Positions 33,284-42,692 of a stretch of DNA of 64,000 nt are shown in pieces (position 1 is the first letter of the stretch; each line of letters opens with the position of its first letter). Position numbers and translations under genes: made by a program. Location: positions 372,001 through 436,000 of the forward strand of contig NZ_JAVFWO010000002.1 in assembly GCF_031085295.1 (NCBI RefSeq), read 5' to 3'. The DNA comes from Microbacterium psychrotolerans. GTDB lineage: Bacteria; Actinomycetota; Actinomycetes; Actinomycetales; Microbacteriaceae. The notes beneath the pieces were generated by a model. It saw only the letters and a list, made by a program, of their open reading frames with translations, did no database searches and had not been told where the DNA came from.

Positions 33284-33766
33284 TCACTCGGCGAGGTGCG
33301 CGAAGAGGAACCAGCGGTCCTTCTCGAGCGACTCCTTGATGCCGATCGCGATGTCCTGGCTCGTCAGGTCGAACTCGTCCAGTCCGTCGATCGCCGCCTG
33401 GACGTCCGCGATGACGGTGTCCATGTCGGTGATCACGTTGCGGATGAGCGCGTCCCACTGGGTGAATCCGGCAGGCACGGCCGTCGCGGTCTTCTGAGCC
33501 ACGGTGCCGACGCGGGCGTCGACCGGCAGTCCGAGGGCGACGATGCGCTCCGCGGCCTGGTCCGCACCGTCCTGCGCGTGGGCGACGACGGAGTCGAGGA
33601 GCTCGTGGATCGCGATGAAGTTCGCGCCGCGCACATTCCAGTGCGCCTGCTTCCCGTTCACGGCCAAGGCCTGCAGGCCCAGGACGACGGGGGTGAGGAA
33701 CTGCGCCGTCGCGGCGGCGACGTCGGGGTTCGCTGCGGTTGCGGGGGTGGTCTGGGTGTTCGTCAT
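33284..33766 (-). CDS. dps: Dps ferritin-like DNA-protecting protein
   Basis: 160 residues from ATG 33766, which has GGAGG eight bases upstream; an ATG five codons earlier (33781) overlaps that ribosome binding site and is rejected. The ferroxidase site appears as KQAHWNVRGANFIAIHELLDSVVAHAQDGADQAAERI near 44-80 with the His, His, Asp and Glu ligands, and the final helix pair is SLEKDRWFLFAHLAE. Dps dodecamers store iron, remove peroxide and compact DNA in stationary phase. The N-terminal Thr/Ala-rich tail lacks Lys, so DNA binding may be weak. Confidence 0.95.
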   Translation of the reverse strand: MTNTQTTPATAANPDVAAATAQFLTPVVLGLQALAVNGKQAHWNVRGANFIAIHELLDSVVAHAQDGADQAAERIVALGLPVDARVGTVAQKTATAVPAGFTQWDALIRNVITDMDTVIADVQAAIDGLDEFDLTSQDIAIGIKESLEKDRWFLFAHLAE

Positions 33767-33922
33767 ATCTGTCGCCTCCATCGTGCGGAGGGTCGCTCAG
33801 CTCGGCGATCGCCCTCCAGTGACTGCAACGCTACTCACCGGGAGTCATTCCGCAAGCAAGACAAGGCTGGGCTAAACCGGCGAATCCACGCTGTCGGTGC
33901 GGGGCAGACGCGCGACAGCGGC

Positions 33923-33928
33923 TAACGT
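33923..33928 (+). promoter_or_regulatory. -10 box of leaderless acyltransferase transcript
   Basis: TAACGT, six bases, GTG 33935. Confidence 0.55.
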
Positions 33929-33934
33929 CGTTTC

Positions 33935-36082
33935 GTGCCTTCCGCCGATCACGACCTCGGACCGCAGCATCTGAGCGTTCCCGCCAAGACCGTGACCCGC
34001 GAGCCCCGCGACCGCTCGCCTGAACACGCCGAGCCCTCCCGCTTCATCCCGCACGTGCAGGGGCTCCGCGCGATCGCCGTCCTCTGCGTCGTGCTGTACC
34101 ACTTCTGGCCCGGCCGTCTCACCGGCGGGTACATCGGCGTCGACATCTTCTTCGTCATCTCGGGCTTCCTCATCACGGCCCACCTGATGCGCGAGCTCAC
34201 CGCGACCGGCACCGTCCGGCTCGGCCAGTTCTGGGCGCGCCGTGCGCGCCGCCTGCTTCCGGCATCCCTGCTCGTGCTGCTGTTCTGCGCGGTCGTCGTG
34301 ATGTCGCCGTACCTCATGCCCACCTCGGCTCTGCCGAACGAGGTGCGCGAGATCCTGGCGTCGACGTTCTACGTCGAGAACTGGTACCTGGCGCTGAACT
34401 CGGCGGACTATCTCAACCACGCGGGCTCGCCGACCACCGTCCAGCACTATTGGTCGCTGTCGCTCGAAGAGCAGTTCTACGTGATGTGGCCGCTCATCAT
34501 GCTGCTGGCGGCCTGGATCGGCGTGAAGTGGTTCCGCGGCGAGCGACGCCGCACCGTCATCGCCGCGCTCGGCATCGTCACCGTGGTGTCCTTCGTGTTC
34601 TGCGTCATCTTCACGATCACGAACCCCGCGCCCGCCTACTTCGTCACGTTCGGCAGGATGTGGCAGTTCGGCGTGGGCGCGCTGATCGCCCTCGTGCCGA
34701 TGCTGCGAGTGCGCAACGCACTCGGCAGCTTCGTGCTCGGGTGGGCCGGCATCCTGATGCTCCTCTACGTCGCGTTCACGTTCGATGCCCAGACGCCGTT
34801 CCCCGGGTATATGGCGGCATTGCCCACGCTCGGTGCCGCCGCGGTGATCGCCGCGTCCAACACGGACCGCTGGTGGTACCCGACCCGCATCCTCGCCATC
34901 CGCCCCGCGCAGTTCGTCGGCGACATCTCGTACTCGCTCTACCTGTGGCACTGGCCCCTCATCGTCATCGCGCCGTCGGTCCCGTTCTGGGGTCTCACGA
35001 TCTACCACCGCGTGGCGCTCCTAGGCCTCTGCTTCGTGCTCGCATGGCTGACCAAGCGGTTCGTCGAAGACCCCGCGCGCGGCTGGAAGGTGCTGACCTC
35101 GCGACCGCCACGGGTGACCCTCTGGTCGGCCCTGGCGGCGATGGTCGTCGTCGCCCTCGTCGCGAGCACCGCATGGCTCGTCAACGCGCCGCTCTACAAC
35201 CAAGGCACCCGCGACATCGCCGCGCTGCAGGAGAACCCGCCGGAGTGCTTCGGCGCGGCATCCGTCCTCGACGCCTCCTGCGCCGACGCCGACTTCGGCA
35301 GCGAGATCCTGCCCGCTCCGGGGTTCGCGGGCATCGACCGCCCGGAGCACCCGCAGTGCTTCGTACAGCTGACGGACTCGCGGCCGGTGTCGTGCACATT
35401 CGGATCGGACGACCCCGACGCACCGCGGGTGGCCCTCATCGGCGACAGCCACGCGTACCAGCTGCTCTCGACGTTCCAGCGCATGGCCGACGAGAACGGG
35501 TGGCAGCTGGTCACCTGGTTCAAGGGCGCGTGCCCCTGGAACACGACGCCGCTGTCGACACCCGGAGCCTTCGGCGCCGCGTGCACCGAGTGGCGTGAGC
35601 GCGTCCAGAGCGCGATCGACGACGCGGAGCTGGATGCCGTGTTCACGGCGGCCCTCGCCACGACGCCGTATTCGTCCGCCGGGTACGACTCGTCGCACGA
35701 CGCTGCCGTGGCCGGCTACCGCGAGGCGTGGAGCACGGTGATGGATCGCGGCATCCCCGTCATCACCGTGGTCGACAACCCCGTCTGGGAGACCGACCCC
35801 AACAAGTGCCTGCGGACGCGCGACGTGGCGGAGTGCGACGGCGTCCGCTCGGACGTGCTCGTCGCCGACGATCCGCTCAAGGATGCGGCATCCGGTCTCG
35901 ACGCTGCGACGCTGCTCGACTTCACCGACGTCTACTGCGGCGCCGAGCTGTGCGTCCCCGTCGTCGGAGGCGCGAACATCTACCGCGACCAGGACCACCT
36001 CACGGTGACGTTCGCCGACACCCTCGCGCCCTGGTACACCGACGCGATCGAGACCGCGCTCGCGAAGAGAGGCCAGCCATGA
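33935..36082 (+). CDS. AT3-SGNH fused membrane acyltransferase (OafA/YrhL type)
   Basis: 715 residues starting with GTG. The N-terminal 400 residues carry about ten membrane helices with the acyltransferase-3 signature FIPHVQGLRAIAVLCVVLYHFWP, GGYIGVDIFFVISGFLI, FWARRARRLLPASL and WSLSLEEQFYVMWPL. A luminal SGNH domain follows, with LIGDSHAYQL (catalytic Ser) near 500 and DQDHLTVTFAD (Asp, His) near the end. Such fusions O-acetylate cell wall polysaccharides, teichoic acids or glycolipids. It overlaps the carbonic anhydrase gene by ATGA. Confidence 0.94.
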   Translation: MPSADHDLGPQHLSVPAKTVTREPRDRSPEHAEPSRFIPHVQGLRAIAVLCVVLYHFWPGRLTGGYIGVDIFFVISGFLITAHLMRELTATGTVRLGQFWARRARRLLPASLLVLLFCAVVVMSPYLMPTSALPNEVREILASTFYVENWYLALNSADYLNHAGSPTTVQHYWSLSLEEQFYVMWPLIMLLAAWIGVKWFRGERRRTVIAALGIVTVVSFVFCVIFTITNPAPAYFVTFGRMWQFGVGALIALVPMLRVRNALGSFVLGWAGILMLLYVAFTFDAQTPFPGYMAALPTLGAAAVIAASNTDRWWYPTRILAIRPAQFVGDISYSLYLWHWPLIVIAPSVPFWGLTIYHRVALLGLCFVLAWLTKRFVEDPARGWKVLTSRPPRVTLWSALAAMVVVALVASTAWLVNAPLYNQGTRDIAALQENPPECFGAASVLDASCADADFGSEILPAPGFAGIDRPEHPQCFVQLTDSRPVSCTFGSDDPDAPRVALIGDSHAYQLLSTFQRMADENGWQLVTWFKGACPWNTTPLSTPGAFGAACTEWRERVQSAIDDAELDAVFTAALATTPYSSAGYDSSHDAAVAGYREAWSTVMDRGIPVITVVDNPVWETDPNKCLRTRDVAECDGVRSDVLVADDPLKDAASGLDAATLLDFTDVYCGAELCVPVVGGANIYRDQDHLTVTFADTLAPWYTDAIETALAKRGQP

Positions 36083-36618
36083 CGATCGCACCCGGAGCCT
36101 CGGTGCTCGCCGCCGCCGGCAGGACGCCCGACGTCGACCCCACGGCGTTCGTCGCCGCCGGTGCGCGCATCGTCGGGGGAGTCACCCTCGCCCGGGGCGC
36201 GAGCGTCTGGTACAACGCCGTGCTCCGCGCCGACGGCGACACGATCACCGTCGGGGCCAACAGCAACCTGCAGGACAACGTCTCGGTGCACGTCGACGCC
36301 GGCAGACCCGTCGTGATCGGCGAGAACGTGTCGGTGGGCCACAACGCCGTCGTGCACGGCTGCACGATCGGCGATGGCTCGCTCATCGGCATGGGAGCGG
36401 TGGTGCTCAACGGTGCCCGGATCGGATCGGGATGCCTCATCGCCGGCGGCACGGTCGTGCTGGAGGGATCCGAGATCCCCGACGGCTCGCTCGTCGCCGG
36501 CGTGCCCGGCAAGGTGCGGCGCGAACTCACCGACGAGGAGCGCGCCGGCCTGCTCGCGAACGCCGAGCATTACCTGGCGCACGTGCGGGAGCACCTCGAG
36601 GCGAGCCCCCTCGGCTGA
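36079..36618 (+). CDS. Gamma-class carbonic anhydrase family protein
   Basis: 179 residues of left-handed beta-helix: repeated hexapeptides such as ASVWYNAVLRADGD, SNLQDNVSVHVD and ENVSVGHNAVVHGCTIGDGSLIGMGAVV. The three zinc His are in VSVHVD and VGHNAVVHG. A C-terminal helix (EERAGLLANAEHYLAHVREHLE) packs the trimer. Family members hydrate CO2 or bind acyl-CoA/ferripyochelin-like ligands without activity; which applies is open. Start taken from the ATGA overlap with the acyltransferase. Confidence 0.9.
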   Translation: MTIAPGASVLAAAGRTPDVDPTAFVAAGARIVGGVTLARGASVWYNAVLRADGDTITVGANSNLQDNVSVHVDAGRPVVIGENVSVGHNAVVHGCTIGDGSLIGMGAVVLNGARIGSGCLIAGGTVVLEGSEIPDGSLVAGVPGKVRRELTDEERAGLLANAEHYLAHVREHLEASPLG

Positions 36619-36651
36619 GCAGCGCCCGCGCGCGGGATCGCCCGGGACGAA

Positions 36652-37560
36652 TCAGTCCTGCGATCTCGCCGGCGGGTGGTGCTTGCCCCGGTGCACCTCG
36701 TAGAGGCGGACGTGCCCCGGCCACGCCGGGTCGTTCTCGATCGGCAGGTCGTCCATGAAGTGCCGGATGACGTGCGCGAGCTGCCCGGGGTGACTGAAGT
36801 TGATCGCATGCGCGGCGCCCTCGAGCATCACGACGAGGACGTGGCTGTCGGTCTGGCTGGCGATCTCGTCGACCCGGTGCGCGTGCGGCAGCAGCGGGTC
36901 GCGCTGACCCAGCACGACGAGCGTCGGGAGGCGCATCTCGAGCAGTCGCTGCAGCGACGGATATTGCGTGAGCGAGCGGAACATGCGCATCGTGCTCGGC
37001 ACACCGAACCGCACGTAGTCGGGCACGGCGACGCGCGCCATCCGGACGGGTTCCCTCGGCGCGTCCTGTGTGAGCTGCCTCATCGCCCGGCGCAGCGGCT
37101 GATTGAACAGCCCGCCGGCGGGGGAGACCAGCACGGCGCGGTCGATGCGGTCGGGGTAGCGGTGCGCGAACTCGATGATGACCGGGCAGCCCATCGAGTT
37201 GCCGACGAGCGTCGCCTTCTCCACGCCGCGATCGTCGAGGAAGTCGAGCGTGGCGCGGGCGAGGTCGGGGATGTCGAGCATGTCCCGTCGTTTGCCGCTG
37301 CGGCCGAAGCCGGGCAGGTCGGGGACGTATGTGTGGAACTCGTCGGCGAGCATCTCCGCCGTCGGCAGCAGATAACGGCCCGACAGGCCGAACCCGTGCA
37401 CGTGCGCCATGACGCGAGGATCACGGGACGGCCGCGGCGACTCGCGATAGAAGACGTCGACGTCGTCGATGCGCGTCCACTTCTCGGCGAGGCTGGATGC
37501 CGGGCGTCGCGGAAGCTTCTTCGGCGGTCCCGGTTGCGGGGCGGGGGTCGGGCTGCTCAT
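36652..37560 (-). CDS. Alpha/beta-fold hydrolase
   Basis: 302 residues with GGAG five bases before ATG 37560. HVHGFGLSGRYLLPTAEMLADEF forms the oxyanion hole, LVGNSMGCPVIIEFAHRYPDR gives the nucleophile Ser in GNSMG near 125, LVVLGQRDPLLP the Asp and EGAAHAINFSHPGQ the His. The triad is complete. The substrate is unknown; the family includes esterases, lipases and haloperoxidase-like enzymes. An N-terminal Pro-rich stretch of 20 residues precedes the fold. It is convergent with the carbonic anhydrase gene. Confidence 0.9.
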   Translation of the reverse strand: MSSPTPAPQPGPPKKLPRRPASSLAEKWTRIDDVDVFYRESPRPSRDPRVMAHVHGFGLSGRYLLPTAEMLADEFHTYVPDLPGFGRSGKRRDMLDIPDLARATLDFLDDRGVEKATLVGNSMGCPVIIEFAHRYPDRIDRAVLVSPAGGLFNQPLRRAMRQLTQDAPREPVRMARVAVPDYVRFGVPSTMRMFRSLTQYPSLQRLLEMRLPTLVVLGQRDPLLPHAHRVDEIASQTDSHVLVVMLEGAAHAINFSHPGQLAHVIRHFMDDLPIENDPAWPGHVRLYEVHRGKHHPPARSQD

Positions 37561-37684
37561 CGCGGCTCCTGCAGGCCATGGGACGGATGCTCCACAGTCT
37601 GCCGCGTCGAGGGGCGCGCGCAACAGTAGGACGCGCCGAGGGTGACCCCCGAAGCACGTGGGCTCCGCCGCCAACCACGCGAAC

Positions 37685-37721
37685 GCCCCGCGAGGGCGAC
37701 CTACGGCCGGCCTCGCGGGGC
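37685..37721 (-). terminator. Terminator of tRNA-Gly
   Basis: Perfect 11-bp arms GCCCCGCGAGG at 37685-37695 and its complement at 37711-37721, directly beyond the 3' end of tRNA-Gly on the minus strand. Confidence 0.8.
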
Positions 37722-37726
37722 ATCGG

Positions 37727-37797
37727 AGGGGATGACGGGAATCGAACCCGCACCATCAGTTTGGAAGACTGAGGCTCTACCATTGAGCTACATCCCC
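37727..37797 (-). tRNA. tRNA-Gly (anticodon TCC)
   Basis: Minus strand: acceptor GGGGATG paired with CATCCCC, D-arm GCTCAATGGTAGAGC, anticodon loop CTTCCAA with TCC, T-loop TTCGATT, discriminator T. CCA is not encoded. 71 bases, normal for tRNA-Gly. Confidence 0.96.
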
Positions 37798-37950
37798 GTG
37801 CGCCCGCGAACGGGCACCGCCCAATCGTAGTACATCGGGACTCGTCCGAGAGACGCCGCTCCGGGTGACACCGCTCGCCGCGGCAGCGAGGTAGGCCGCC
37901 CTCGTGGAGTCCATCCGGTGCCCGCGCAGGAAGGGCACGGGCAGGTCGGC

Positions 37951-37956
37951 TAGACT
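37951..37956 (+). promoter_or_regulatory. -10 box upstream of tRNA-Pro
   Basis: TAGACT 40 bases before the first base of tRNA-Pro; no good -35 is visible 17 bases upstream. Confidence 0.4.
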
Positions 37957-37996
37957 TCTCGGGGCCGAAAGGCGCACGCACGCGTGCGAACCCGCC

Positions 37997-38070
37997 CGGG
38001 GCGTAGCTCAGCTTGGTAGAGCGCCCGCTTTGGGAGCGGGAGGCCGCAGGTTCAAATCCTGTCGCCCCGA
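37997..38070 (+). tRNA. tRNA-Pro (anticodon TGG)
   Basis: Acceptor CGGGGCG paired with CGCCCCG, D-arm GCTCAGCTTGGTAGAGC, anticodon stem CCCGC/GCGGG around TTTGGGA with TGG, T-loop TTCAAAT, discriminator A. Upstream of tig, as in many Actinobacteria. Confidence 0.96.
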
Positions 38071-38149
38071 CATCACGGCCCTCAGAATTCCGAACCCAGA
38101 CCTTCAACTGCCGCGTCCTCGCGCGGTCCGATAGAGGAGAAGTACAGGC

Positions 38150-39676
38150 ATGGTGAACAGCACCGTCGAGAAGCTCAGCCCGACCCGGGTGAAGCTGCAC
38201 ATCACGGTCAGCCCCGACGAGCTCAAGCCGTCGATCAAGCACGCGTACGAGCACATCGCGCAGGACGTGCAGATCCCCGGCTTCCGCAAGGGCAAGGTGC
38301 CCGCACCGATCATCGACCAGCGCATCGGGCGCGTCGCGGTGCTGGAGCACGCCGTCAGCGAGGGCCTCGACACGTTCTACCGCGAGGCCGCTGCGGCCCA
38401 TGAGCTGCGCGTGCTCGGCCGCCCGTCGGCCGAGGTCACCGAGTGGCCGAACGAGAAGGACTTCTCGGGCGACCTCGAGGTCACCGTCGAGGTCGACGTG
38501 CGCCCCGAGTTCGACCTGCCGTCGTTCGAGGGCACCACCGTCGAGGTGGACGCCATCGAGGTCGACGAGGCCGCCATCGACGAGGAGCTCGACCGCCTCC
38601 GCGCCCGCTTCGGCACGCTCGTGACCGTCGACCGCCCCGCCGCCACCGGAGACTTCGTGGAGCTCGACCTCGTCGCCACCATCGACGACGCCGAGATCGA
38701 CCGCGCCGAGGGCGTGTCGTACGAGGTCGGCTCGGGCGAGCTGCTCGAGGGCATCGACGAGGCCATCGAGTCCCTGACCGCCGGTGAGGACACCACCTTC
38801 CGCTCGAAGCTGGTCGGCGGCGACCACGCCGGCGACGAGGCCGAGGTCTCGGTGACCGTCAAGGCCGTCAAGGAGCGCGAGCTTCCCGAGGCAGACGACG
38901 ACTTCGCCCAGATCGCGAGCGAGTTCGACACCATCGCCGAGCTCCGCGACAGCCTCAAGGAGCGCGTCGGCCAGCAGGGCGCCTTCACGCAGGGCTCCGC
39001 CGCGCGCGACAAGCTGATCGAGACGCTGCTCGAGCAGGTCGAGATCCCCGTCCCGCCGCAGCTCATCGAGGACGAGGTGCACAACCACCTCGAGGGCGAG
39101 GGCCGTCTCGAGGACGACGTGCACCGCGCCGAGGTCGCCGAGGCCAGCGAGAAGCAGTTCAAGACGCAGATGCTCCTCGACAAGATCGCCGAGACGGTCA
39201 ACGTCCAGGTCTCGCAGGACGAGCTCACGCAGTACCTCGTGCAGTCGGCCGCCCAGTACGGCATGGCTCCGCAGGAGTTCGTCAACGCGCTGCAGGAGGG
39301 CAACCAGCTGCCCGCCATGATCGGCGAGGTCGCCCGCAACAAGGCTCTGGCCGTCGCCCTCGGCAAGGTCACCGTCGTCGACACCAACGGCAACCCGGTG
39401 GACCTGAGCGGTTTCGTCGCCACCGAGGACGAGGCCGCGGACGAGGAAGAGGTCGTCGAAGAGGCGGAGGAGATCGCGGATGCCGCGGCCGACGCCGACG
39501 CGGTGATCGAGGCCGAGGAGGCCGAAGCGTCCGCGAAGCCGGCCAAGAAGGCCCCCGCGCGCAAGCCCGCCGCCAAGAAGGCCGCCGACGCCGATGAGGA
39601 CGCCGCCGAGAAGGCTCCGGCCAAGAAGGCGCCCGCGAAGAAGGCTCCGGCGAAGAAGGCCGCCGCCGCCGAGTGA
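38150..39676 (+). CDS. tig: Trigger factor (ribosome-associated chaperone, peptidyl-prolyl isomerase)
   Basis: 508 residues with AGGAG before the ATG. The ribosome-docking domain includes [19 protein letters not shown] near 43-61 (GFRxGxxP signature). The FKBP domain is around 150-240 ([31 protein letters not shown]) and the helical chaperone domain runs to about 430. From about 440 the protein has an acidic segment and then a Lys/Ala/Pro tail with repeated KKAPAKK units, an extension frequent in actinobacterial trigger factors. Trigger factor folds nascent chains and here heads the tig-clpP1-clpP2-clpX cluster. Confidence 0.97.
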   Translation: MVNSTVEKLSPTRVKLHITVSPDELKPSIKHAYEHIAQDVQIPGFRKGKVPAPIIDQRIGRVAVLEHAVSEGLDTFYREAAAAHELRVLGRPSAEVTEWPNEKDFSGDLEVTVEVDVRPEFDLPSFEGTTVEVDAIEVDEAAIDEELDRLRARFGTLVTVDRPAATGDFVELDLVATIDDAEIDRAEGVSYEVGSGELLEGIDEAIESLTAGEDTTFRSKLVGGDHAGDEAEVSVTVKAVKERELPEADDDFAQIASEFDTIAELRDSLKERVGQQGAFTQGSAARDKLIETLLEQVEIPVPPQLIEDEVHNHLEGEGRLEDDVHRAEVAEASEKQFKTQMLLDKIAETVNVQVSQDELTQYLVQSAAQYGMAPQEFVNALQEGNQLPAMIGEVARNKALAVALGKVTVVDTNGNPVDLSGFVATEDEAADEEEVVEEAEEIADAAADADAVIEAEEAEASAKPAKKAPARKPAAKKAADADEDAAEKAPAKKAPAKKAPAKKAAAAE

Positions 39677-39712
39677 CACGCGCTTCGGCCGGCGCTCTCG
39701 CAGTGACCGATT

Positions 39713-39754
39713 GACGCAAGAGGACGGATGCCGCGGCATCCGTCCTCTTGCGTC
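39713..39754 (+). terminator. 42-bp perfect palindrome after tig
   Basis: Arms 39713-39733 and 39734-39754 are exact reverse complements with no spacer (GACGCAAGAGG... to ...CCTCTTGCGTC); the tip would open as GCCGCGGC. The centre is GGATGCCGCGGCATCC, two copies of the recurring heptamer face to face. It separates tig from clpP1. Confidence 0.85.
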
Positions 39755-39806
39755 CGCCCCCGCTCTGCCCAGGGCGAACACGGGCGGGTCGCTCGTGGCG
39801 CGCCGG

Positions 39807-39812
39807 TAGATT
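39807..39812 (+). promoter_or_regulatory. -10 box upstream of clpP1
   Basis: TAGATT, 31 bases before ATG 39843, after the tig terminator. The transcript would have a leader with AGGAG. Confidence 0.45.
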
Positions 39813-39842
39813 CGATGGCGACCCAAGGAAACAGGAGTACAA

Positions 39843-40436
39843 ATGGCCGAACCACTTGTCGCGACCAGCGTCTTCGACAGGCTGCTGAAGGACCGCATCA
39901 TCTGGCTGGGGTCGGAGGTGCGCGACGACAACGCCAACGAGATCTGCGCGAAGATCCTTCTGCTCGCCGCTGAGGACTCCGAGAAGGACATCTACCTCTA
40001 CATCAACTCGCCCGGCGGCTCGATCACGGCCGGCATGGCGATCTACGACACCATGCAGTTCGTGCCCAACGACATCGTGACCGTGGGCATCGGCATGGCG
40101 GCGTCGATGGGGCAGCTGCTGCTGACGGCCGGCACGAAGGGCAAGCGCTACATCACGCCCAACGCCCGCGTGCTGCTGCACCAGCCGCACGGTGGCTTCG
40201 GTGGCACCGCGAGCGACATCCAGACGCAGGCGCAGCTGATCCTCGACATGAAGAAGCGCCTCGCCGAGATCACGGCGTCGCAGACCGGCAAGACCGTCGA
40301 GCAGATCAACGCCGACGGTGACCGCGACCGCTGGTTCACCGCGCCTGAGGCGCTCGAGTACGGCTTCGTCGACCACATCCGCGACTCGGCACTCGACGTC
40401 ATCGGCGGCGGCGGCACCGCCGTATCCGCGAGCTGA
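39843..40436 (+). CDS. clpP1: ATP-dependent Clp protease proteolytic subunit 1
   Basis: 197 residues. Catalytic Ser in [16 protein letters not shown] near 91-106, His in [11 protein letters not shown] near 115-125, Asp in the following helix region ([17 protein letters not shown]). [21 protein letters not shown] is the substrate-strand signature. The short N-terminus has no long propeptide. In Actinobacteria ClpP1 and ClpP2 make a mixed 14-mer that degrades proteins delivered by ClpX or ClpC. clpP2 starts 32 bases downstream, so they are co-expressed. Confidence 0.97.
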   Translation: MAEPLVATSVFDRLLKDRIIWLGSEVRDDNANEICAKILLLAAEDSEKDIYLYINSPGGSITAGMAIYDTMQFVPNDIVTVGIGMAASMGQLLLTAGTKGKRYITPNARVLLHQPHGGFGGTASDIQTQAQLILDMKKRLAEITASQTGKTVEQINADGDRDRWFTAPEALEYGFVDHIRDSALDVIGGGGTAVSAS

Positions 40437-40468
40437 CGGCACCCGAAGGCGAAAGAGAGAGAATCCGA

Positions 40469-41149
40469 ATGCAGACCCCCACCTTCGGCGGAGCCCCGCT
40501 GGCACCCCAGGGCCTCCAGATGCCCGGCAGCCGCTACATCCTGCCGCAGTTCGAGGAGCGCACGGCCTACGGCTACAAGCGCCAGGACCCGTACAACAAG
40601 CTGTTCGAGGACCGCGTGATCTTCCTGGGCGTCCAGGTCGACGACGCGTCGGCGGATGACGTCATGGCCCAGCTCCTCGTGCTCGAGAGCCAGGATCCCG
40701 ACCGCGACATCATCATGTACATCAACTCGCCGGGCGGCTCGTTCACGGCCATGACCGCGATCTACGACACCATGCAGTACGTGTCGCCGCAGATTCAGAC
40801 GGTCGTGCTCGGCCAGGCGGCCTCCGCCGCCGCGGTCCTGCTGGCCGCCGGCGCCCCCGGCAAGCGCCTCGCACTGCCGAACGCCCGCATCCTGATCCAC
40901 CAGCCCGCCGTCGGCGAGGCCGGGCACGGTCAGGCGTCCGACATCGAGATCCAGGCCGCAGAGATCCTCCGCATGCGGACGTGGCTCGAAGAGACGCTCG
41001 CGAAGCACTCGAACAAGACGCAGGCAGAGGTCAACAAGGACATCGACCGCGACAAGATCCTCTCCGCCGAGGAGAGCGTCGCGTACGGTCTCGTCGACCA
41101 GGTGCTCACCACGCGCAAGCGCGGTCAGCAGGCTGCGCTGACGAAGTAG
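40469..41149 (+). CDS. clpP2: ATP-dependent Clp protease proteolytic subunit 2
   Basis: 226 residues. Catalytic Ser in LGQAASAAAVLLAAG near 111-125, His in ARILIHQPAVGEAGHGQASD, Asp in the next helix. The N-terminal 30 residues (QTPTFGGAPLAPQGLQMPGSRYILPQFEERTAYG) contain a likely propeptide that is autoprocessed, as known for mycobacterial ClpP2. Partner of ClpP1 in the hetero-tetradecamer. A GAGAGAG sequence precedes the ATG. Followed by a GC hairpin and then clpX with its own promoter-like sequence. Confidence 0.97.
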   Translation: MQTPTFGGAPLAPQGLQMPGSRYILPQFEERTAYGYKRQDPYNKLFEDRVIFLGVQVDDASADDVMAQLLVLESQDPDRDIIMYINSPGGSFTAMTAIYDTMQYVSPQIQTVVLGQAASAAAVLLAAGAPGKRLALPNARILIHQPAVGEAGHGQASDIEIQAAEILRMRTWLEETLAKHSNKTQAEVNKDIDRDKILSAEESVAYGLVDQVLTTRKRGQQAALTK

Positions 41150-41176
41150 CCGCTTCGAACCGCAGCGGTTCATCGG

Positions 41177-41211
41177 CGCCCCGTCGCCCGGATCCTCCGG
41201 CCGGCGGGGCG
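41177..41211 (+). terminator. Possible terminator after clpP2
   Basis: CGCCCCG at 41177-41183 pairs with CGGGGCG at 41205-41211 across a partly paired loop, 28 bases past the clpP2 stop. Confidence 0.45.
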
Positions 41212-41303
41212 TCGTCGTGCTGCCGCATACCGCGTCCGCTGAGCGCGAAACCGACGATTCCACAACGTGTGTCGCAATGCCGCCGCATGTCGGTGTCAGC
41301 TAT

Positions 41304-41309
41304 TAGGCT
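41304..41309 (+). promoter_or_regulatory. -10 box upstream of clpX
   Basis: TAGGCT, 47 bases before ATG 41357, implying a short leader that includes the GGAGG ribosome binding site. Confidence 0.45.
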
Positions 41310-41356
41310 CGGAGAACAGCTGGGGGGCTTGCCCCGACGTCACGAGGAGGAGCGGA

Positions 41357-42625
41357 ATGGCACGCATCGGTGAGAGCGCCGACCTGTTCAAGTGCTCCTT
41401 CTGCGGGAAGAGTCAGAAGCAGGTCCAGCAGCTGATCGCAGGACCGGGCGTCTACATCTGCGACGAGTGCGTCGAGCTCTGCAACGAGATCATCGAAGAG
41501 CGCATGGCCGAGTCCTCGTCGGGCGTCGTCGCCGACTTCGATCTGCCGAAGCCCCGCGAGATCTTCGCGTTCCTCGAGGAGTACGTCGTCGGTCAGACCG
41601 ATGCCAAGCGGGCCCTGTCGGTCGCCGTGTACAACCACTACAAGCGCGTCCGCGCGCACGGCACGATCCAGTCCGCCGAGCAGCGCGCCGACGAGATCGA
41701 GCTCGCCAAGAGCAACATCCTCCTGCTCGGCCCTACGGGCTGCGGCAAGACCTATCTCGCGCAGACGCTGGCCAAGCGCCTCAACGTGCCCTTCGCCGTC
41801 GCCGACGCCACCGCACTCACCGAAGCCGGCTATGTCGGCGAAGACGTCGAGAACATCCTCCTCAAGCTGCTGCAGGCCGCCGACTTCGACACGAAGCGCG
41901 CCGAGACCGGCATCATCTACATCGACGAGGTCGACAAGATCGCCCGCAAGGCCGAGAACCCGTCGATCACGCGTGACGTGTCGGGAGAGGGCGTCCAGCA
42001 GGCGCTGTTGAAGATCCTCGAGGGAACGGTCGCGTCGGTGCCGCCCCAGGGCGGACGCAAGCACCCGCATCAGGAGTTCATCCAGATCGACACCACGAAC
42101 GTCCTGTTCATCGTCGCCGGTGCCTTCGCCGGCCTCGAAGACATCATCTCGTCGCGTGTCGGCAAGCACGGCGTCGGTTTCGGCGCTTCGCTGCACCGTA
42201 AGGACGAAGACCTCAACCTCTTCGGCGATGTGCAGCCCGAAGACCTCCACAAGTTCGGCTTGATCCCGGAGTTCATCGGACGGCTCCCCGTCGTCGCCTC
42301 GGTCTCCCCGCTCGACCGTGAAGCGCTCATGGAGATCCTCACGGAGCCCAAGAACGCGCTCGTGAAGCAGTATCACCGCATGTTCGAGCTCGACGGCGTC
42401 TCACTGGAGTTCGAACGTGAGGCGCTCGAGGCCATCGCCGACCTCGCCGTGGCGCGCAAGACGGGTGCTCGTGGCCTGCGCGCGATCCTCGAGGACGTGC
42501 TCGGACCGATCATGTTCGAGATCCCCTCCACCGACGACGTCGACAAGGTCGTCGTGACCCGGGCCGCCGTCGAAGAGGGCGCTCCGCCGACGCTCGTGCT
42601 GCGGGAGAAGCGCAAGAGCGCCTGA
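41357..42625 (+). CDS. clpX: ATP-dependent Clp protease ATP-binding subunit ClpX
   Basis: 422 residues from ATG 41357 with GGAGG seven bases upstream; the frame is open further upstream but starts there lack a binding site. The zinc-binding domain [16 protein letters not shown]...[11 protein letters not shown] has four Cys. AAA+ motifs: Walker A GPTGCGKT near 119, pore loop GYVGEDV near 155, Walker [14 protein letters not shown] near 185. The ClpP-docking loop reads GKHGVGFG, Val-Gly-Phe where E. coli has Ile-Gly-Phe. ClpX unfolds tagged substrates and feeds ClpP1P2. Confidence 0.97.
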   Translation: MARIGESADLFKCSFCGKSQKQVQQLIAGPGVYICDECVELCNEIIEERMAESSSGVVADFDLPKPREIFAFLEEYVVGQTDAKRALSVAVYNHYKRVRAHGTIQSAEQRADEIELAKSNILLLGPTGCGKTYLAQTLAKRLNVPFAVADATALTEAGYVGEDVENILLKLLQAADFDTKRAETGIIYIDEVDKIARKAENPSITRDVSGEGVQQALLKILEGTVASVPPQGGRKHPHQEFIQIDTTNVLFIVAGAFAGLEDIISSRVGKHGVGFGASLHRKDEDLNLFGDVQPEDLHKFGLIPEFIGRLPVVASVSPLDREALMEILTEPKNALVKQYHRMFELDGVSLEFEREALEAIADLAVARKTGARGLRAILEDVLGPIMFEIPSTDDVDKVVVTRAAVEEGAPPTLVLREKRKSA

Positions 42626-42680
42626 CCGTCCCCGCACGCGGCGCAGCGATCTGGCGAGAGCGCCCGCACCGCAGCGCGGA

Positions 42681-42686
42681 TACAGT
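42681..42686 (+). promoter_or_regulatory. -10 box of leaderless serine hydrolase transcript
   Basis: TACAGT, six bases, ATG 42693. Confidence 0.6.
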
Positions 42687-42692
42687 TCGAGG

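Noticed and set aside
39760..39842. ClgR-type operator upstream of clpP1
   Set aside because: GCGAAC and GGTCGC words are present but the arms do not form the expected palindrome.
37421..39991. Minus-strand frame of 856 codons across tig and two tRNA genes
   Set aside because: It runs through tRNA-Gly, tRNA-Pro and the antisense of tig; not a gene.
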